The notes under the pieces were generated by a model. That model was not told where the DNA came from, made no database searches, and was given only the letters and a program-made list of their open reading frames with translations. The position numbers and the translations under genes were made by a program. A stretch of 64,000 bases of DNA, taken from assembly GCF_001541225.1 (NCBI RefSeq), contig NZ_LMTS01000288.1:1-64000 (forward strand), written 5' to 3'. Shown here one piece after another: positions 50,453 to 59,900 of the stretch; within the stretch, counting starts at the first letter, position 1; each line of letters starts with the position of its first letter. The stretch is from Variovorax sp. WDL1. Lineage in GTDB: Bacteria; Pseudomonadota; Gammaproteobacteria; Burkholderiales; Burkholderiaceae_C.

Positions 50453-51955
50453 GTGACGGAACAGCATTGCCAGCCAAGCAGCTCCAGGCGGCCACGGCTG
50501 ATAGTCGTCGGCGGAGGCTTTAGCGCGGCATCCCTTGTGGTCCAACTCCTGCGCTGCGCGCGCCTTTCGGTAGAAATCGTCATCGTCGAGTCGCGTGCGA
50601 ACGTCGGCTGCGGCTTAGCCTACTCGGCGACGGACAGCGACTATCGCCTCAATGCGCCGCTCGACGTTCACTGGATCGATCCCAATAGGCCTCTTGAACT
50701 GCGTCATTGGTTTGAGGAGCGCGGCATTCTCGAAGCAGATCCTGCATGCATGACCAGCAATGGGCTAGTATTCCTGCGGCGGTCGGATCTAGGCAAGTAT
50801 TTAACCGACACGATCGATGGCGCCTCCAGAGCTGCACCAGCGGGCTCCTCGATCCGCCACGTTCGTGACACAGCGACGTCCGTTGCACTCGATCGGGGCG
50901 TCTATCAGGTGCAATGCGCCAAGGGCGGGATCATCGACGGCGAGATGCTGGTCATCGCCACGGGCAATCCGGTGCCAGCCTTGCGAACGCCCTTCAGCCC
51001 CGCACATGAGGTCAATCCACGCATCATTGGAAATCCCCTAGAGCCCGGTTGCCTCGACCACATCCCGAAGTCGGCTCGTGTGCTGGTCGTCGGAAGTGGG
51101 TTGACCGCATTGGACATCGCGTCCACGTTTGTCCGCCGCCAGCACATGGGGGGGATCCTGGTGGTCTCGCGTCGAGGTTATCGGCCGAGCTCTCAATCGC
51201 CTGAGAGCCTGAGGCTTCCGCCGAAGCCGGTAGAACTGGGTACAGCAATCCCCCCTTTCATTGAAGGCGAACCTGCAACGATTGCCGCCTGGACTCGAGC
51301 ACTGCGCAAGCAAATCAGGCGCGACGTGGCCGAAGGCAAAACCTGGTTTGCGGCGTTCGACTCGGTTCGGGACGTCGTGTGGAAGCTCTGGCCCCGACTG
51401 TCGACGCGCGAGAAGCTCAAGTTCCTCAATAGGCTGCGCGTCTTCTATGACGTGCACCGGTTTCGCACGCCCCCGATGAACGAAGAACTGGTGGCGACTG
51501 CGGAACGAGGAGGCGACGTACGCTATGCAGCGGCGGCGCTTCTCGGTGTTGAGGCGTCACCCAGCCATGTGAACGTGCTGCTCTCGGAAGGATCCGGAGG
51601 ACAAAGCAAGTGGCATCAATTCGACTTCGTCGTCAACTGCACGGGCTTGGATGCGGGATCAGCCTGGCGAAGAAACGCCCTGCTGCGCTCGCTGCTAGAG
51701 CAAGGACTGCTGCGGCTTCATCCCACAGGGATTGGGTTCGACGTATCCGAGCAGTGCGAGGCGTTCGATTCGCGCGGTGTGCCGCAACCAACACTTCGCG
51801 TGATCGGCCCGCCCACCGCTGGCGCCTTCGGTGACCCGGTTGCCATTCCTTTCATCGCCAACCAGGTGCAAAGGATCCTGCCGGACCTGTTGCGTACCCT
51901 GGATTCCCTCCACCACTTCAATGACGAAACCTATGAACCAACATCAATTGACTGA
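50453..51955 (+). CDS. FAD/NAD(P)-binding protein (HpyO-like)
   Basis: 500 residues; GTG at 50453. N-terminal dinucleotide fold LIVVGGGFSAASL near 16, with an ESRANVGCGLAYS stretch after the second strand, as in the NAD_binding_9 family of FAD-dependent proteins. A second nucleotide loop, VLVVGSGLTALDIA, lies near 205. The product is probably a soluble flavoprotein oxidoreductase or hydroxylase; substrate unknown. It lies in one operon with the receptor and overlaps the next gene by 23 bases. Confidence 0.82.
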   Translation: MTEQHCQPSSSRRPRLIVVGGGFSAASLVVQLLRCARLSVEIVIVESRANVGCGLAYSATDSDYRLNAPLDVHWIDPNRPLELRHWFEERGILEADPACMTSNGLVFLRRSDLGKYLTDTIDGASRAAPAGSSIRHVRDTATSVALDRGVYQVQCAKGGIIDGEMLVIATGNPVPALRTPFSPAHEVNPRIIGNPLEPGCLDHIPKSARVLVVGSGLTALDIASTFVRRQHMGGILVVSRRGYRPSSQSPESLRLPPKPVELGTAIPPFIEGEPATIAAWTRALRKQIRRDVAEGKTWFAAFDSVRDVVWKLWPRLSTREKLKFLNRLRVFYDVHRFRTPPMNEELVATAERGGDVRYAAAALLGVEASPSHVNVLLSEGSGGQSKWHQFDFVVNCTGLDAGSAWRRNALLRSLLEQGLLRLHPTGIGFDVSEQCEAFDSRGVPQPTLRVIGPPTAGAFGDPVAIPFIANQVQRILPDLLRTLDSLHHFNDETYEPTSID

Positions 51956-53210
51956 AAAGTACATTACCGCCGGCGGCTTCAAAACCCGCTACCTCGAAGG
52001 AGGAAGCGTCGATGGCGTTCCGGTAGTTCTCTTGCACGACGGCGGCTGGGGCGCTCGCGCTGAGACGACGTGGGGTGGCGTTGCGCCCATCCTGCTCGAG
52101 GCCGGTTATCGCCTCCTCGTGCCAGACCTGCTAGGTTTCGGCGGAACTGAGAAGGCGTACTTTTTCGATAAATCTCCGGTCGCATTCCGAATGAAGCACG
52201 TAGCCGACTTCTGTGCTGCGGTGGGTTGCTCAAGCGCCCATTTCGTCGGCACGTCGTTCGGAGGCACTTTGCTGATGAGAGCGTTGGCCGCAAAGCCATG
52301 CCCCTGGCCGGTTGCGAGCGCATGCAGCATCGCTGGGACTGGAGGACCTTGGCGGGTCCCCGAAGCGATGGGCAAGTTGGCTGACTTCGATGGCTCCGTG
52401 GACTCGATCGCCAGGCTGGTATCGATGATCGCAGAACCGGGATATCCAGGGTTTGACTCCGAAACGTACATCAAGGAACGGCATGCCAGCGCACTAGTGC
52501 CGGGCCACTATGCTGCACTTTCCGCTGCACGGTTGCAGGCCCCGTGGGAGCAAAGTGCGCAATCCGCGCAGGCGGACGCGTATCCCGGTTCGCTGCAGGG
52601 CTGCGAAATCCCGTTAATGCTGATCGAACCGGAGCAGGATCCCACTTGCCAACCAGGATGGCCGTCGAAGATCAAGGAAGTTCTGCCGGAAGCGGAAGTG
52701 CAAACAATTTCAGGGCGGCACTCTCCGAACGTCGACAGGCCCGAACTTGTTGCCAGGATGTTGCTTGGCTGGCTGGATCGCGTCGGTTCACGCAAGGCGG
52801 AAGGAAGCGTGAAGAGGTTGCATGGCCAGGGTAAGGCCCTAACCGAGACAATCGTCTCCCTTCTCAAGGATGCCGAGTTCAGGACACTGGGGCTGCGCGA
52901 TTACTTCGAATACCGCGACTTGGGAGTTAGTGAGGCGACGGAAGGCCGGTTCGTGGCGCGTGTTGTTCGCGCACATGCAGGGCTTCCGGTCACAGCAAGC
53001 TGGCATGTGCACTATGCAGATTTCCGTTTGCTTTACGTACTGAAGGGATGGCTGAAGTTCCACTACAAGGACCGTGGCACGTTTCAGCTCAGCGCCGGTG
53101 ACGCCATCTTCCAGGCACCGGATCCACATGCGGAGCTGGAGCACTCTGAAGACGTCGAGGTCCTTGAGGTTGCGTCTCCTGCAGATTTCTCCACGGATGA
53201 CGTCTCATGA
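51933..53210 (+). CDS. alpha/beta hydrolase fused to a cupin domain
   Basis: 425 residues; ATG at 51933. Residues 1-280 are an alpha/beta hydrolase: VVLLHDGGWGA (oxyanion region), DLLGFGGTEK, nucleophile elbow GTSFGG near 103, and the late His in GRHSPNVDRP. Residues 305-425 are a cupin barrel: SWHVHYADFRLLYVLKGW (metal-type His pair), FQLSAGDAIFQAPDPHAEL. The fusion suggests hydrolysis and a second step or sensing of the same substrate. Last gene of the TetR operon. Confidence 0.85.
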   Translation: MNQHQLTEKYITAGGFKTRYLEGGSVDGVPVVLLHDGGWGARAETTWGGVAPILLEAGYRLLVPDLLGFGGTEKAYFFDKSPVAFRMKHVADFCAAVGCSSAHFVGTSFGGTLLMRALAAKPCPWPVASACSIAGTGGPWRVPEAMGKLADFDGSVDSIARLVSMIAEPGYPGFDSETYIKERHASALVPGHYAALSAARLQAPWEQSAQSAQADAYPGSLQGCEIPLMLIEPEQDPTCQPGWPSKIKEVLPEAEVQTISGRHSPNVDRPELVARMLLGWLDRVGSRKAEGSVKRLHGQGKALTETIVSLLKDAEFRTLGLRDYFEYRDLGVSEATEGRFVARVVRAHAGLPVTASWHVHYADFRLLYVLKGWLKFHYKDRGTFQLSAGDAIFQAPDPHAELEHSEDVEVLEVASPADFSTDDVS

Positions 53211-53600
53211 GTTCCGCCTACGCTCACCCTTTTAATAAACACGGACTGAACACTACCCATCTCCACGGCTCCCTGCATCGAACAGGACGTTGGAGCCAAC
53301 GGACACAGCGATCACCCAGGTCTGACTACGCGTGGAGCGGGCCGTGGTCCTCTTCAGCGCTCCTCGATTCCCGGACAAAGTGGCCAGGGCACGTAGCCTG
53401 CCGACAATCGGCACCCTAGCTAAGGCTGCTTTGCGCCCGTGACTGCTTCTGGGCCGACTGTAGCCGGTCACGGCCCAGGATCTTTGGGCTCAAAGCGGAC
53501 GTCAATGCACGCCGGCGGACCTCGCGCGGCGTCAGTACTTGCCAACTGCAATTCGCGGTGCTGCCACCGACGGCGCGTCCGAACTTCGACGCGCTTCTCT
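53211..53600. other. 390-base intergenic stretch
   Basis: Between the hydrolase operon and the convergent metal-binding gene. No credible frame, terminator or repeat seen; composition is average for the window. Confidence 0.5.
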
Positions 53601-53795
53601 TCAAGGCGCTGGCGGGTAGCCGGCGGCGGAGAGCGCGGCGGCGAACTTCTCGCGCGGCTCGGCGGACTCGACCGTCACGCGCTTGCTCTTCGGATCCGTT
53701 TCAACACGCGCTTGGGGGTCCACCGTCGCGCAGACCCGGAGGATGCCACGGGCGCAGCCGCCGCAGCTCATGGCCGGGATGTTCATTTCGATCAT
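53601..53795 (-). CDS. HMA-domain copper/heavy-metal chaperone
   Basis: 64 residues, one HMA domain. The metal site is MSCGGC near residues 9-14, the second half has VTVESAEPREKFAAALSAAGY. ATG at 53795 after AAAGGAG. CopZ-type chaperones bind Cu(I) or a similar ion through the two cysteines and hand it to a P-type ATPase. The MerR-type dyad upstream fits metal control, but neither an ATPase nor a MerR gene lies next to it. Confidence 0.85.
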   Translation of the reverse strand: MIEMNIPAMSCGGCARGILRVCATVDPQARVETDPKSKRVTVESAEPREKFAAALSAAGYPPAP

Positions 53796-53831
53796 CTGAG
53801 GCTCCTTTCATGTGGATGAGAGCATTCTGAT

Positions 53832-53850
53832 CCTTACCATGGTGTCAAGG
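53832..53850 (-). promoter_or_regulatory. MerR/CueR-type promoter dyad
   Basis: CCTTGACACCATGGTAAGG read on the minus strand: TTGACA as -35 inside a dyad (CCTT...AAGG), the layout of CueR/MerR-controlled metal promoters. It faces the HMA gene (start 53795). The -10 box is unclear. Confidence 0.6.
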
Positions 53851-53888
53851 TTGAACATTGGAGCCTGGAAGCATCAAGAGGAACTCCC

Positions 53889-55358
53889 ATGAGAGATTCG
53901 ACGGATCCGACAACGCGACCGGGCTCTGGCCTCGCTCTACTCGTCATCGCCGCGGCGCAGCTGATGCTGGTGCTAGACGATTCGATCGCCAACATCGCTC
54001 TTCCCAGCATCCAGCGCCAGTTCGAGGTGTCCTCCTCGGCTCTGCCGTGGGTGGTCAACGCCTACGTCCTCGCCTTTGGCGGACTCCTCCTCCTTGGCGG
54101 GCGCGTGGGCGACTTGTTTGGCAGACTGAGGACGTTCCGTTCCGGCCTGTGCCTCTTCACCCTCGCGTCCCTCGCCGGCGGCTTCGCCTGGAATATGGAG
54201 TCGCTCATTGCCGCGCGCGCGCTCCAAGGCGTGGGCGCCGCCCTCGCGGCCCCCAACGGACTCGCGCTGATCGCCACCAACTTCCCAACGGGCCCGGCCA
54301 GGAACACGGCGATGGCGGTCTACGGCGCCATGTCGGCCCTGGGCATCACTGCGGGCGTACTGCTCGGGGGCGTGCTCACGGGCATGCTGAGCTGGCGGTG
54401 GGTGTTCTTTATCAATGCGCCGATTGGGCTCGCTGTCCTCCTCGGCAGCCGCGCCCTGCTCGAAGGAGAACGCGGCCGCGGCAAGCTTGGCCTGTTCGGG
54501 GCAGTTGTCGGCACAGGCGCGATGATGGCTTTGGCCTATGGCGTCACGCACGCGGGCGAAGGCGGCTGGGCAGACCCCACCACTCTGATTTGGTTGGGGG
54601 CAGCGGCCGTCCTGCTCGCCATGTTCGTGACCATCCAGGCACGCAGTTCCGATCCCATGCTGCCGCTTACCTTGCTCGCTGAGCGCAACAGAGCCGGTTC
54701 CTACGGGGCGATGCTGCTCTTCGGGGCAGGGATGATGGGCACCTATTACCTGCTCACGCTGTACCTGCAGCAGGTGCTCGGCTTCGGCCCGGCCCGGGCA
54801 GGCATCGCTGCCCTCCCGTTCGCCATCGGCATCGTCTTCGGAGCTGGCCTGAGCTCCAAACTCGTGGAGAAACTCGCCCCCCGAGTTGTCGCGGTTCCCG
54901 GCCTGCTGATCGGCGCCGCGGGCATGCTGTGGCTGTCACAGCTGTCGATGGACTCGAGCTATTTCGCGGACGTGATGCCCGGTGTCTTTGCGGTCTCGTC
55001 GGGCCTGGGCGTCACCGCCATCGCCACCACCCTCACGGCGGTCCATGGCGTGCCCAAGGAGCGCGCGGGAGTGGCTTCTGCAGTAGTCAACATGGCGCAG
55101 CAGATCGGCTCGGCCTTGGGAATCGCCGCGATGACGGCGATCTCAACGTCCGTCGCTGGAGCGAAGATGCCACAGGCGGCCACCCGGCTGGCAGGCCCAG
55201 ACCACGCCACGGCCGCTCAGGCGGCCGAGGCTCTCGCCTCCGGCTACTCTGCCGCCTTCATGGCCGGGTCGGCGTTGCTGCTGATCGCGGCCATCGTCGT
55301 GGGTTGGGCGGTGAACACGCGCGAGGTGCAGAAGACTGCGGTTGCAATGGGCCACTAG
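53889..55358 (+). CDS. MFS drug exporter, DHA2 (14-helix) family
   Basis: 489 residues; ATG at 53889 after AGAGGA. First helix with LMLVLDDSIANIALPSIQ (the D-x-x-I-x-N-x-A-L-P motif of EmrB/QacA-type transporters), the loop GGRVGDLFGRLRTF (motif A), and motif C-like GITAGVLLGGVLTG. About 14 hydrophobic segments are visible. DHA2 proteins export drugs or metabolites with protons. It is back to back with the HMA gene; no EmrA-type partner is encoded nearby. Confidence 0.9.
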   Translation: MRDSTDPTTRPGSGLALLVIAAAQLMLVLDDSIANIALPSIQRQFEVSSSALPWVVNAYVLAFGGLLLLGGRVGDLFGRLRTFRSGLCLFTLASLAGGFAWNMESLIAARALQGVGAALAAPNGLALIATNFPTGPARNTAMAVYGAMSALGITAGVLLGGVLTGMLSWRWVFFINAPIGLAVLLGSRALLEGERGRGKLGLFGAVVGTGAMMALAYGVTHAGEGGWADPTTLIWLGAAAVLLAMFVTIQARSSDPMLPLTLLAERNRAGSYGAMLLFGAGMMGTYYLLTLYLQQVLGFGPARAGIAALPFAIGIVFGAGLSSKLVEKLAPRVVAVPGLLIGAAGMLWLSQLSMDSSYFADVMPGVFAVSSGLGVTAIATTLTAVHGVPKERAGVASAVVNMAQQIGSALGIAAMTAISTSVAGAKMPQAATRLAGPDHATAAQAAEALASGYSAAFMAGSALLLIAAIVVGWAVNTREVQKTAVAMGH

Positions 55359-55691
55359 ACTATCCTTGGACGCGAGTGACTTTGTGTGTTCGCGGATGTC
55401 CGCTTGGGCCGTTTCCGGCTGTGGCGGCATTCTGCGCCGCCCGCCTCTGATGCGGAGTCACTCCGTTACCCCCGCGAGGCAATCCCTCCTGGCTCCCTCC
55501 CTGCGAGACCAGCAAAGTTGAGTGGCGCGTTGGACGAGGGCCTTCGTTGCCTTGGCAACGTCCAGCAACGCAAAAGGCAAAGTCCCGTGAGGGTCCGCAG
55601 TCGCTTCGGCTCCTAGTGACGGGCGCCTTGGTCGCCACTCCGATTGCGTTTGCGACGTGCCGAGCGCCGGGCGGAAGTCCACGCCGGCAGC
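55359..55691. other. 333-base intergenic stretch
   Basis: Between the convergent exporter and the 55692 gene. No confident gene or terminator. Confidence 0.5.
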
Positions 55692-56087
55692 CTACCCGCC
55701 GCCCGGACGGTCGCGCTCATCAGCCTCCTCGGCAGACGGGCTGATGAACGGCATCTCCTCGATCTCACCGGCGACCAGGCGCTTGTAGAAGATGCCTGCA
55801 TAGGACATGGCGCCGACGCACTTGTTCACCTCATCGATCGGAAATCGCCCGGTGACCACGACCAAGTTGTCGGCCCATTCCCCGCAGCCGCCCTCGCGCA
55901 GTTTCCTGCTGGTATCGGCGTACCAGGCGGCGACGCGCTCCGGCGCCCCGTGCTTATGCAGGGTGCCTTCGGCTGTGTCGATCGCCAGGGAGATCTGATC
56001 CAACGGCCGAAGCACTGGCTCCAGGTCGTCGCTCAAAGGCCGCTTGGCATGCAGCACGTACTGGCCGCAGTTGAGCCGGTACTCCAA
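55692..56087 (-). CDS. unknown protein, 131 aa, C-terminus RPGGG
   Basis: TTG at 56087, two bases after the upstream stop; the frame is coding-like. Helical, with SLAIDTAEGTLHKHGAPERV near 33 and an acidic tail ending ERDRPGGG, a loose relative of the -PRG tails. Last gene of the operon that begins at 63983. No family recognised. Confidence 0.65.
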   Translation of the reverse strand: MEYRLNCGQYVLHAKRPLSDDLEPVLRPLDQISLAIDTAEGTLHKHGAPERVAAWYADTSRKLREGGCGEWADNLVVVTGRFPIDEVNKCVGAMSYAGIFYKRLVAGEIEEMPFISPSAEEADERDRPGGG

Positions 56088-56089
56088 GA

Positions 56090-56941
56090 TCAGCCTCGCG
56101 GGGCGGGTTGTTCGTTCTCCTCCTGCGCAGCAGAGATGGCGGCTTCGACGGCCTGGAAGGCAGCCTCGGGCCCGACGCGTGCGACCAGGTACTGGATCTG
56201 CGTGTCGACGCCGTCGTTGTTCACGTCCGAGGCCTTCATCGAGATCAGGTCCATGTCCTCCTCACGCGGCCGAGTCGAGACGCTCCGCGCGGCAGCGAAG
56301 TGCACGGCTTCGTCGAGCGTCTCCGCATCGAGCTGCGCGTCCTTCATCATCCTGGTCAGGAAGCCCGAGATCTCGTCGTTGCTCACGTAAGTCCAGCACT
56401 CGATGTAAGCACCCTGGGGCGGCAGGTCGGGATCGTCTCGCGAGATGTTCACCTTCGCATTCGCATCGACCTCGAGCTCGCCTTCCTTCTGCCCCGCCAT
56501 GGCGTACTCCCGGAAGACGCTGCGCTCGACCGCAGTCGCAGGCACCGGCCGCTTCATCGAGACAAACCCGCTGACCGCAACTTTCTTCAGCGTGAACGCC
56601 TCGATGTCTTCGTAGTAGCTGGAATGCGGCTCCTCCCCAGCTGCCAGCCGGCGAGAGAAGCTCTCCTGGAACTCCTTCGCCCATTGCGCATACTGCTCAT
56701 AGCGCCCGCGCGAGTCGCCGGCGGGAACCAGCTGCTCGCGCGCGATGGTCTCGGCGATATCGATCAGCGGCTCGACGAGCACCGCGGGCATGCTGTCCTT
56801 GGGAGACGCGGCCGCGAGTCCCTTCGCGAAGGCCTTTTGCACCACCGCGCGCCATTCGGCGACGGAAGGGGCGGAGCCGGACAGAGATGCCAGGAGCTCG
56901 TCGCACTCGGCGGGAGACAGTTCGATTGCTTGAAGGGTCAT
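56090..56941 (-). CDS. unknown protein ending -PAPRG, 283 aa
   Basis: ATG at 56941; the longer frame upstream is Arg/Pro-rich and discarded. The N-terminal 60 residues are helical (LSPAECDELLASL), followed by a mixed alpha/beta region with SRGRYEQYAQWAKEFQESF near 93. It ends ENEQPAPRG. Cytosolic. It lies 58 bases downstream of the Strawberry-notch gene and may act with it; no family recognised. Confidence 0.72.
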   Translation of the reverse strand: MTLQAIELSPAECDELLASLSGSAPSVAEWRAVVQKAFAKGLAAASPKDSMPAVLVEPLIDIAETIAREQLVPAGDSRGRYEQYAQWAKEFQESFSRRLAAGEEPHSSYYEDIEAFTLKKVAVSGFVSMKRPVPATAVERSVFREYAMAGQKEGELEVDANAKVNISRDDPDLPPQGAYIECWTYVSNDEISGFLTRMMKDAQLDAETLDEAVHFAAARSVSTRPREEDMDLISMKASDVNNDGVDTQIQYLVARVGPEAAFQAVEAAISAAQEENEQPAPRG

Positions 56942-56999
56942 GATCGTCAGAATGGTTCGGGTGGTGTTGCCGCCGCGAACGGTTCGCGGCGGCAGTGGC

Positions 57000-59900
57000 T
57001 CAGGCCGCCGCGCGCTCGGCGTTCGACTCGTCGTTGGCGGCAGGCACCTCGGCTTCCGCACCCTCCTCGGCAGGTGCTTCCTGTTCGAGGTGGGGCACCA
57101 CTGGCGCGCCGGCAGCCGCAGCAGCGATCTGCTGGCGAACCTGGGCGCGCCGTTGCGCGGTCTCTTCTCGGATCTGGGCGAAGTACTCCCGCCCGACTTC
57201 CTTGGCGAGGGCGCGCTGCTGCATGCCCTTGGCGTAGATCTCCAGACCGGTGCCGTGCACCAGCAGGCTCAGCGCGCGGTCGAGCATCGCCGGCTTGGTC
57301 GGGTCGAAGCCAAGCTTCACCGCAACGTAGCCTTGAGGGATGCCGGTCGCCGAGCCTGCCGTTGCTTCGTCGCCGAGCGCAACGCGACCGTTCAGGCCTG
57401 CCGCAGCACGTCCGGTACCGAGACGTCCGTTGCGCGACAGGACGCCCAGGGTGACGTTCAGCGGGTCGCGCGCTGCGGTCGCGCGCTCGCCGAGAGCTTC
57501 CTTGCGCATCTTCACCTGCTCGCCGCGCATCAGGCGCAGCGCGCGGCGCGCGTCCCGGGCCTTGGTCAACAGCATCAGCCCCTTGTCGTTGATCATGATC
57601 CCGTAGGGCTTGTTCGACGACAGGAACTCGGTCTCCAGCTGCAGGCCGTTCACGCCCTGTGCCTCCACCAGCTTCTTCACGAACGGCTTGATCTGTCCGC
57701 CCCAGACCCGCATCGGCATGAACTGGGCGCCCACGTGGCTCATGGTGGCCGGCAGGAGCACGCCGCGCTGGCGCATGCCCTTGTCGTCCGTGTAGATGAT
57801 CGAGCGGCCGACGCGCGATTTCACCGACCAGTCGTAGGCCATGTACATGTTGCCGCCCAGCACGTAGCCGGAGCGACGATGCTGGCCGACGGGCGCCAGG
57901 TCGAACTCGTCGCGGGTCCAGCTGATGCGCGGGTTGGCTTCACCGAGCACGTTCGCGAAGCGCCAGCCCTGCTCCGTGCCTCGCTGGTAGTTGACCGGGC
58001 GCAGGCGCGAGTAGGCGTTGGTCATCAGCGTGCCGGCGACCTCGCCTTTCTTCACGTCGCCGCGGACTTCGGAGAGCAGCGCCCGCAGCGAATACTCCAC
58101 GGGGCGCTCTTCGCCCGGGAACACGACCGCGATCTTCCACTTGTGCGGCAGGATCAGCTCGCGCACCTCGGTCGGAAGCTTCATGTTCACGATCACGCCG
58201 GTCTTGGCCTGCTGATAGACGACGCCATTGCTGTCGACCTTCGCGTCTTCCTGGAAGATCCCGCCCGGCACCAGCCCGGCAACGTGGTTCTTGAGCCAAT
58301 CGGCGCGCAGGTGCGCGCGCTGCGCGGGCGGGTTGGTAAGGACCGCCTCATTCGTGTCGGTCAACCCCGCGGCCACGGCTGCCATCTTGACGATGGCCTG
58401 CATGCCCGAGTTCAGCTTGGCCACGACATCCTGCTTCCACGAGGCCTTGCCGTTCTCATCCAGCTCGAAATGGCCACCCTCCGCGGCAAGCAGCTCGCCA
58501 CTGACGGTCGCGGCAGCCACGCAGGCAGTCCATGACATCGGCTTCAGGTCGACGTTGTAGGCGATCTTCTTGATGTAGACCGGGCGGTCGAAGGCGGAGA
58601 GCAAGTCGTCCTGGTCCGACGCGGCACCATCGGGCTGGCCGCCGGCGGCGAGCGCGCTCACGTCCATCGTGGTGTCGCCAGTCGGGGCCGGTGCTGCGTC
58701 CGTGGCAGGCTCGCCTGCCTCCGCCGTCGTCAGGGCTTCGTTGATCAGGGCCTCGACCATGTTCTCGCGCTCGCCCGAGGTGTCGCCGAAGAAGACGCCC
58801 GAGAACTCCTCCTTCGCGCGCCAGTCGAACTCGCGGGTCTTGAGCGGGTTCGTGCCCAGGAGCTCGTGGCGGTTGAAGCTCTCGTCGAACCGGTTGAAGA
58901 GCTGGTCGTACACCTGGCGCTGCTCGGCCACCTTCAGCAGCGGCAAGCGCATCAGGAACATGTTCACCGCGGCGACGCCCGTGATCTCCAGGAAGTTCTC
59001 CGGCAACGCCAGCTTCTTGGCCACGAGCGGCTCATCCTGCACGTAGCTGCGCACAGCCTCCAGGCCGATGGAGTTGAACAGGTCCGGCACGTCCTTGATG
59101 AGCATCGCGTTCTCGCGGCTCGAGCGGACGTTCGCGCTCATCTTCTCCAGCTTGCGGTTCTGCATCATCACGTAGCGCAGCTCACCGTAGATGCCGGTCG
59201 TGCAGGTCTCCACCAGCGGGAAGGTGACCTGGTCGTAGCGGTTCACGCGCCCGATCAGCTGGATGCGGTCGGTCACGTTCTCCGGAATCTGGTGCTCGAG
59301 CAGCACGCGGCGCGATCGGTCCAGGAACTGAGGAGAGGCGTGCATCGACGCGCCGGTCGCGGCCGAGCGGTTGATCAGCAGCGCCTGGATCTCGCCGTTA
59401 TTGAAGGCGCGCTTGACGGCGTTGACCGCGCGCTTGCTGCGCAGGCGCGGGGTGACCTTCCACATGGGAGCGCCGTCCAGCCGGTCGGTGGTCGGGACCG
59501 TCGCGGTCGAAACGGGGTTTCCCGCGGCCTGGCCATCCGCTGGTTCCGCGGCCGAAGCGGGCATACGTTCCAGCGAGAACGAGCGACCGGTAATCTCGCC
59601 CACGGTGATGCCCGCGTCGCGCAGCTTCTGCTCGATCACATCGAAGGCTGAAACCGGCAGCTCGGGGATCGCATTGATCAAGCGCTCCAGCTCAGCAACC
59701 CCGTCCCTGAAGTGCTGACGGTCCGCATCGGTCATATCGGGCAGGTCCAGAATCGAGACCGTGCGGCGGCCCGAGATAACCTTCTTGCCGCGCTCGCCGG
59801 CTTCGCCACCTTCGCCTGGCGCGGTGTCAGCAGGCGCGGCGGCCGCGAGGGCCTCGTCGAGGCTCACCGCGTCTTCTTCTGCCGCGGCCTGCTCGCCCTC

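Noticed and set aside
49465-53210. Complete tripartite tricarboxylate transporter
   Set aside because: Only the receptor is present; no TctA or TctB membrane subunit nearby.
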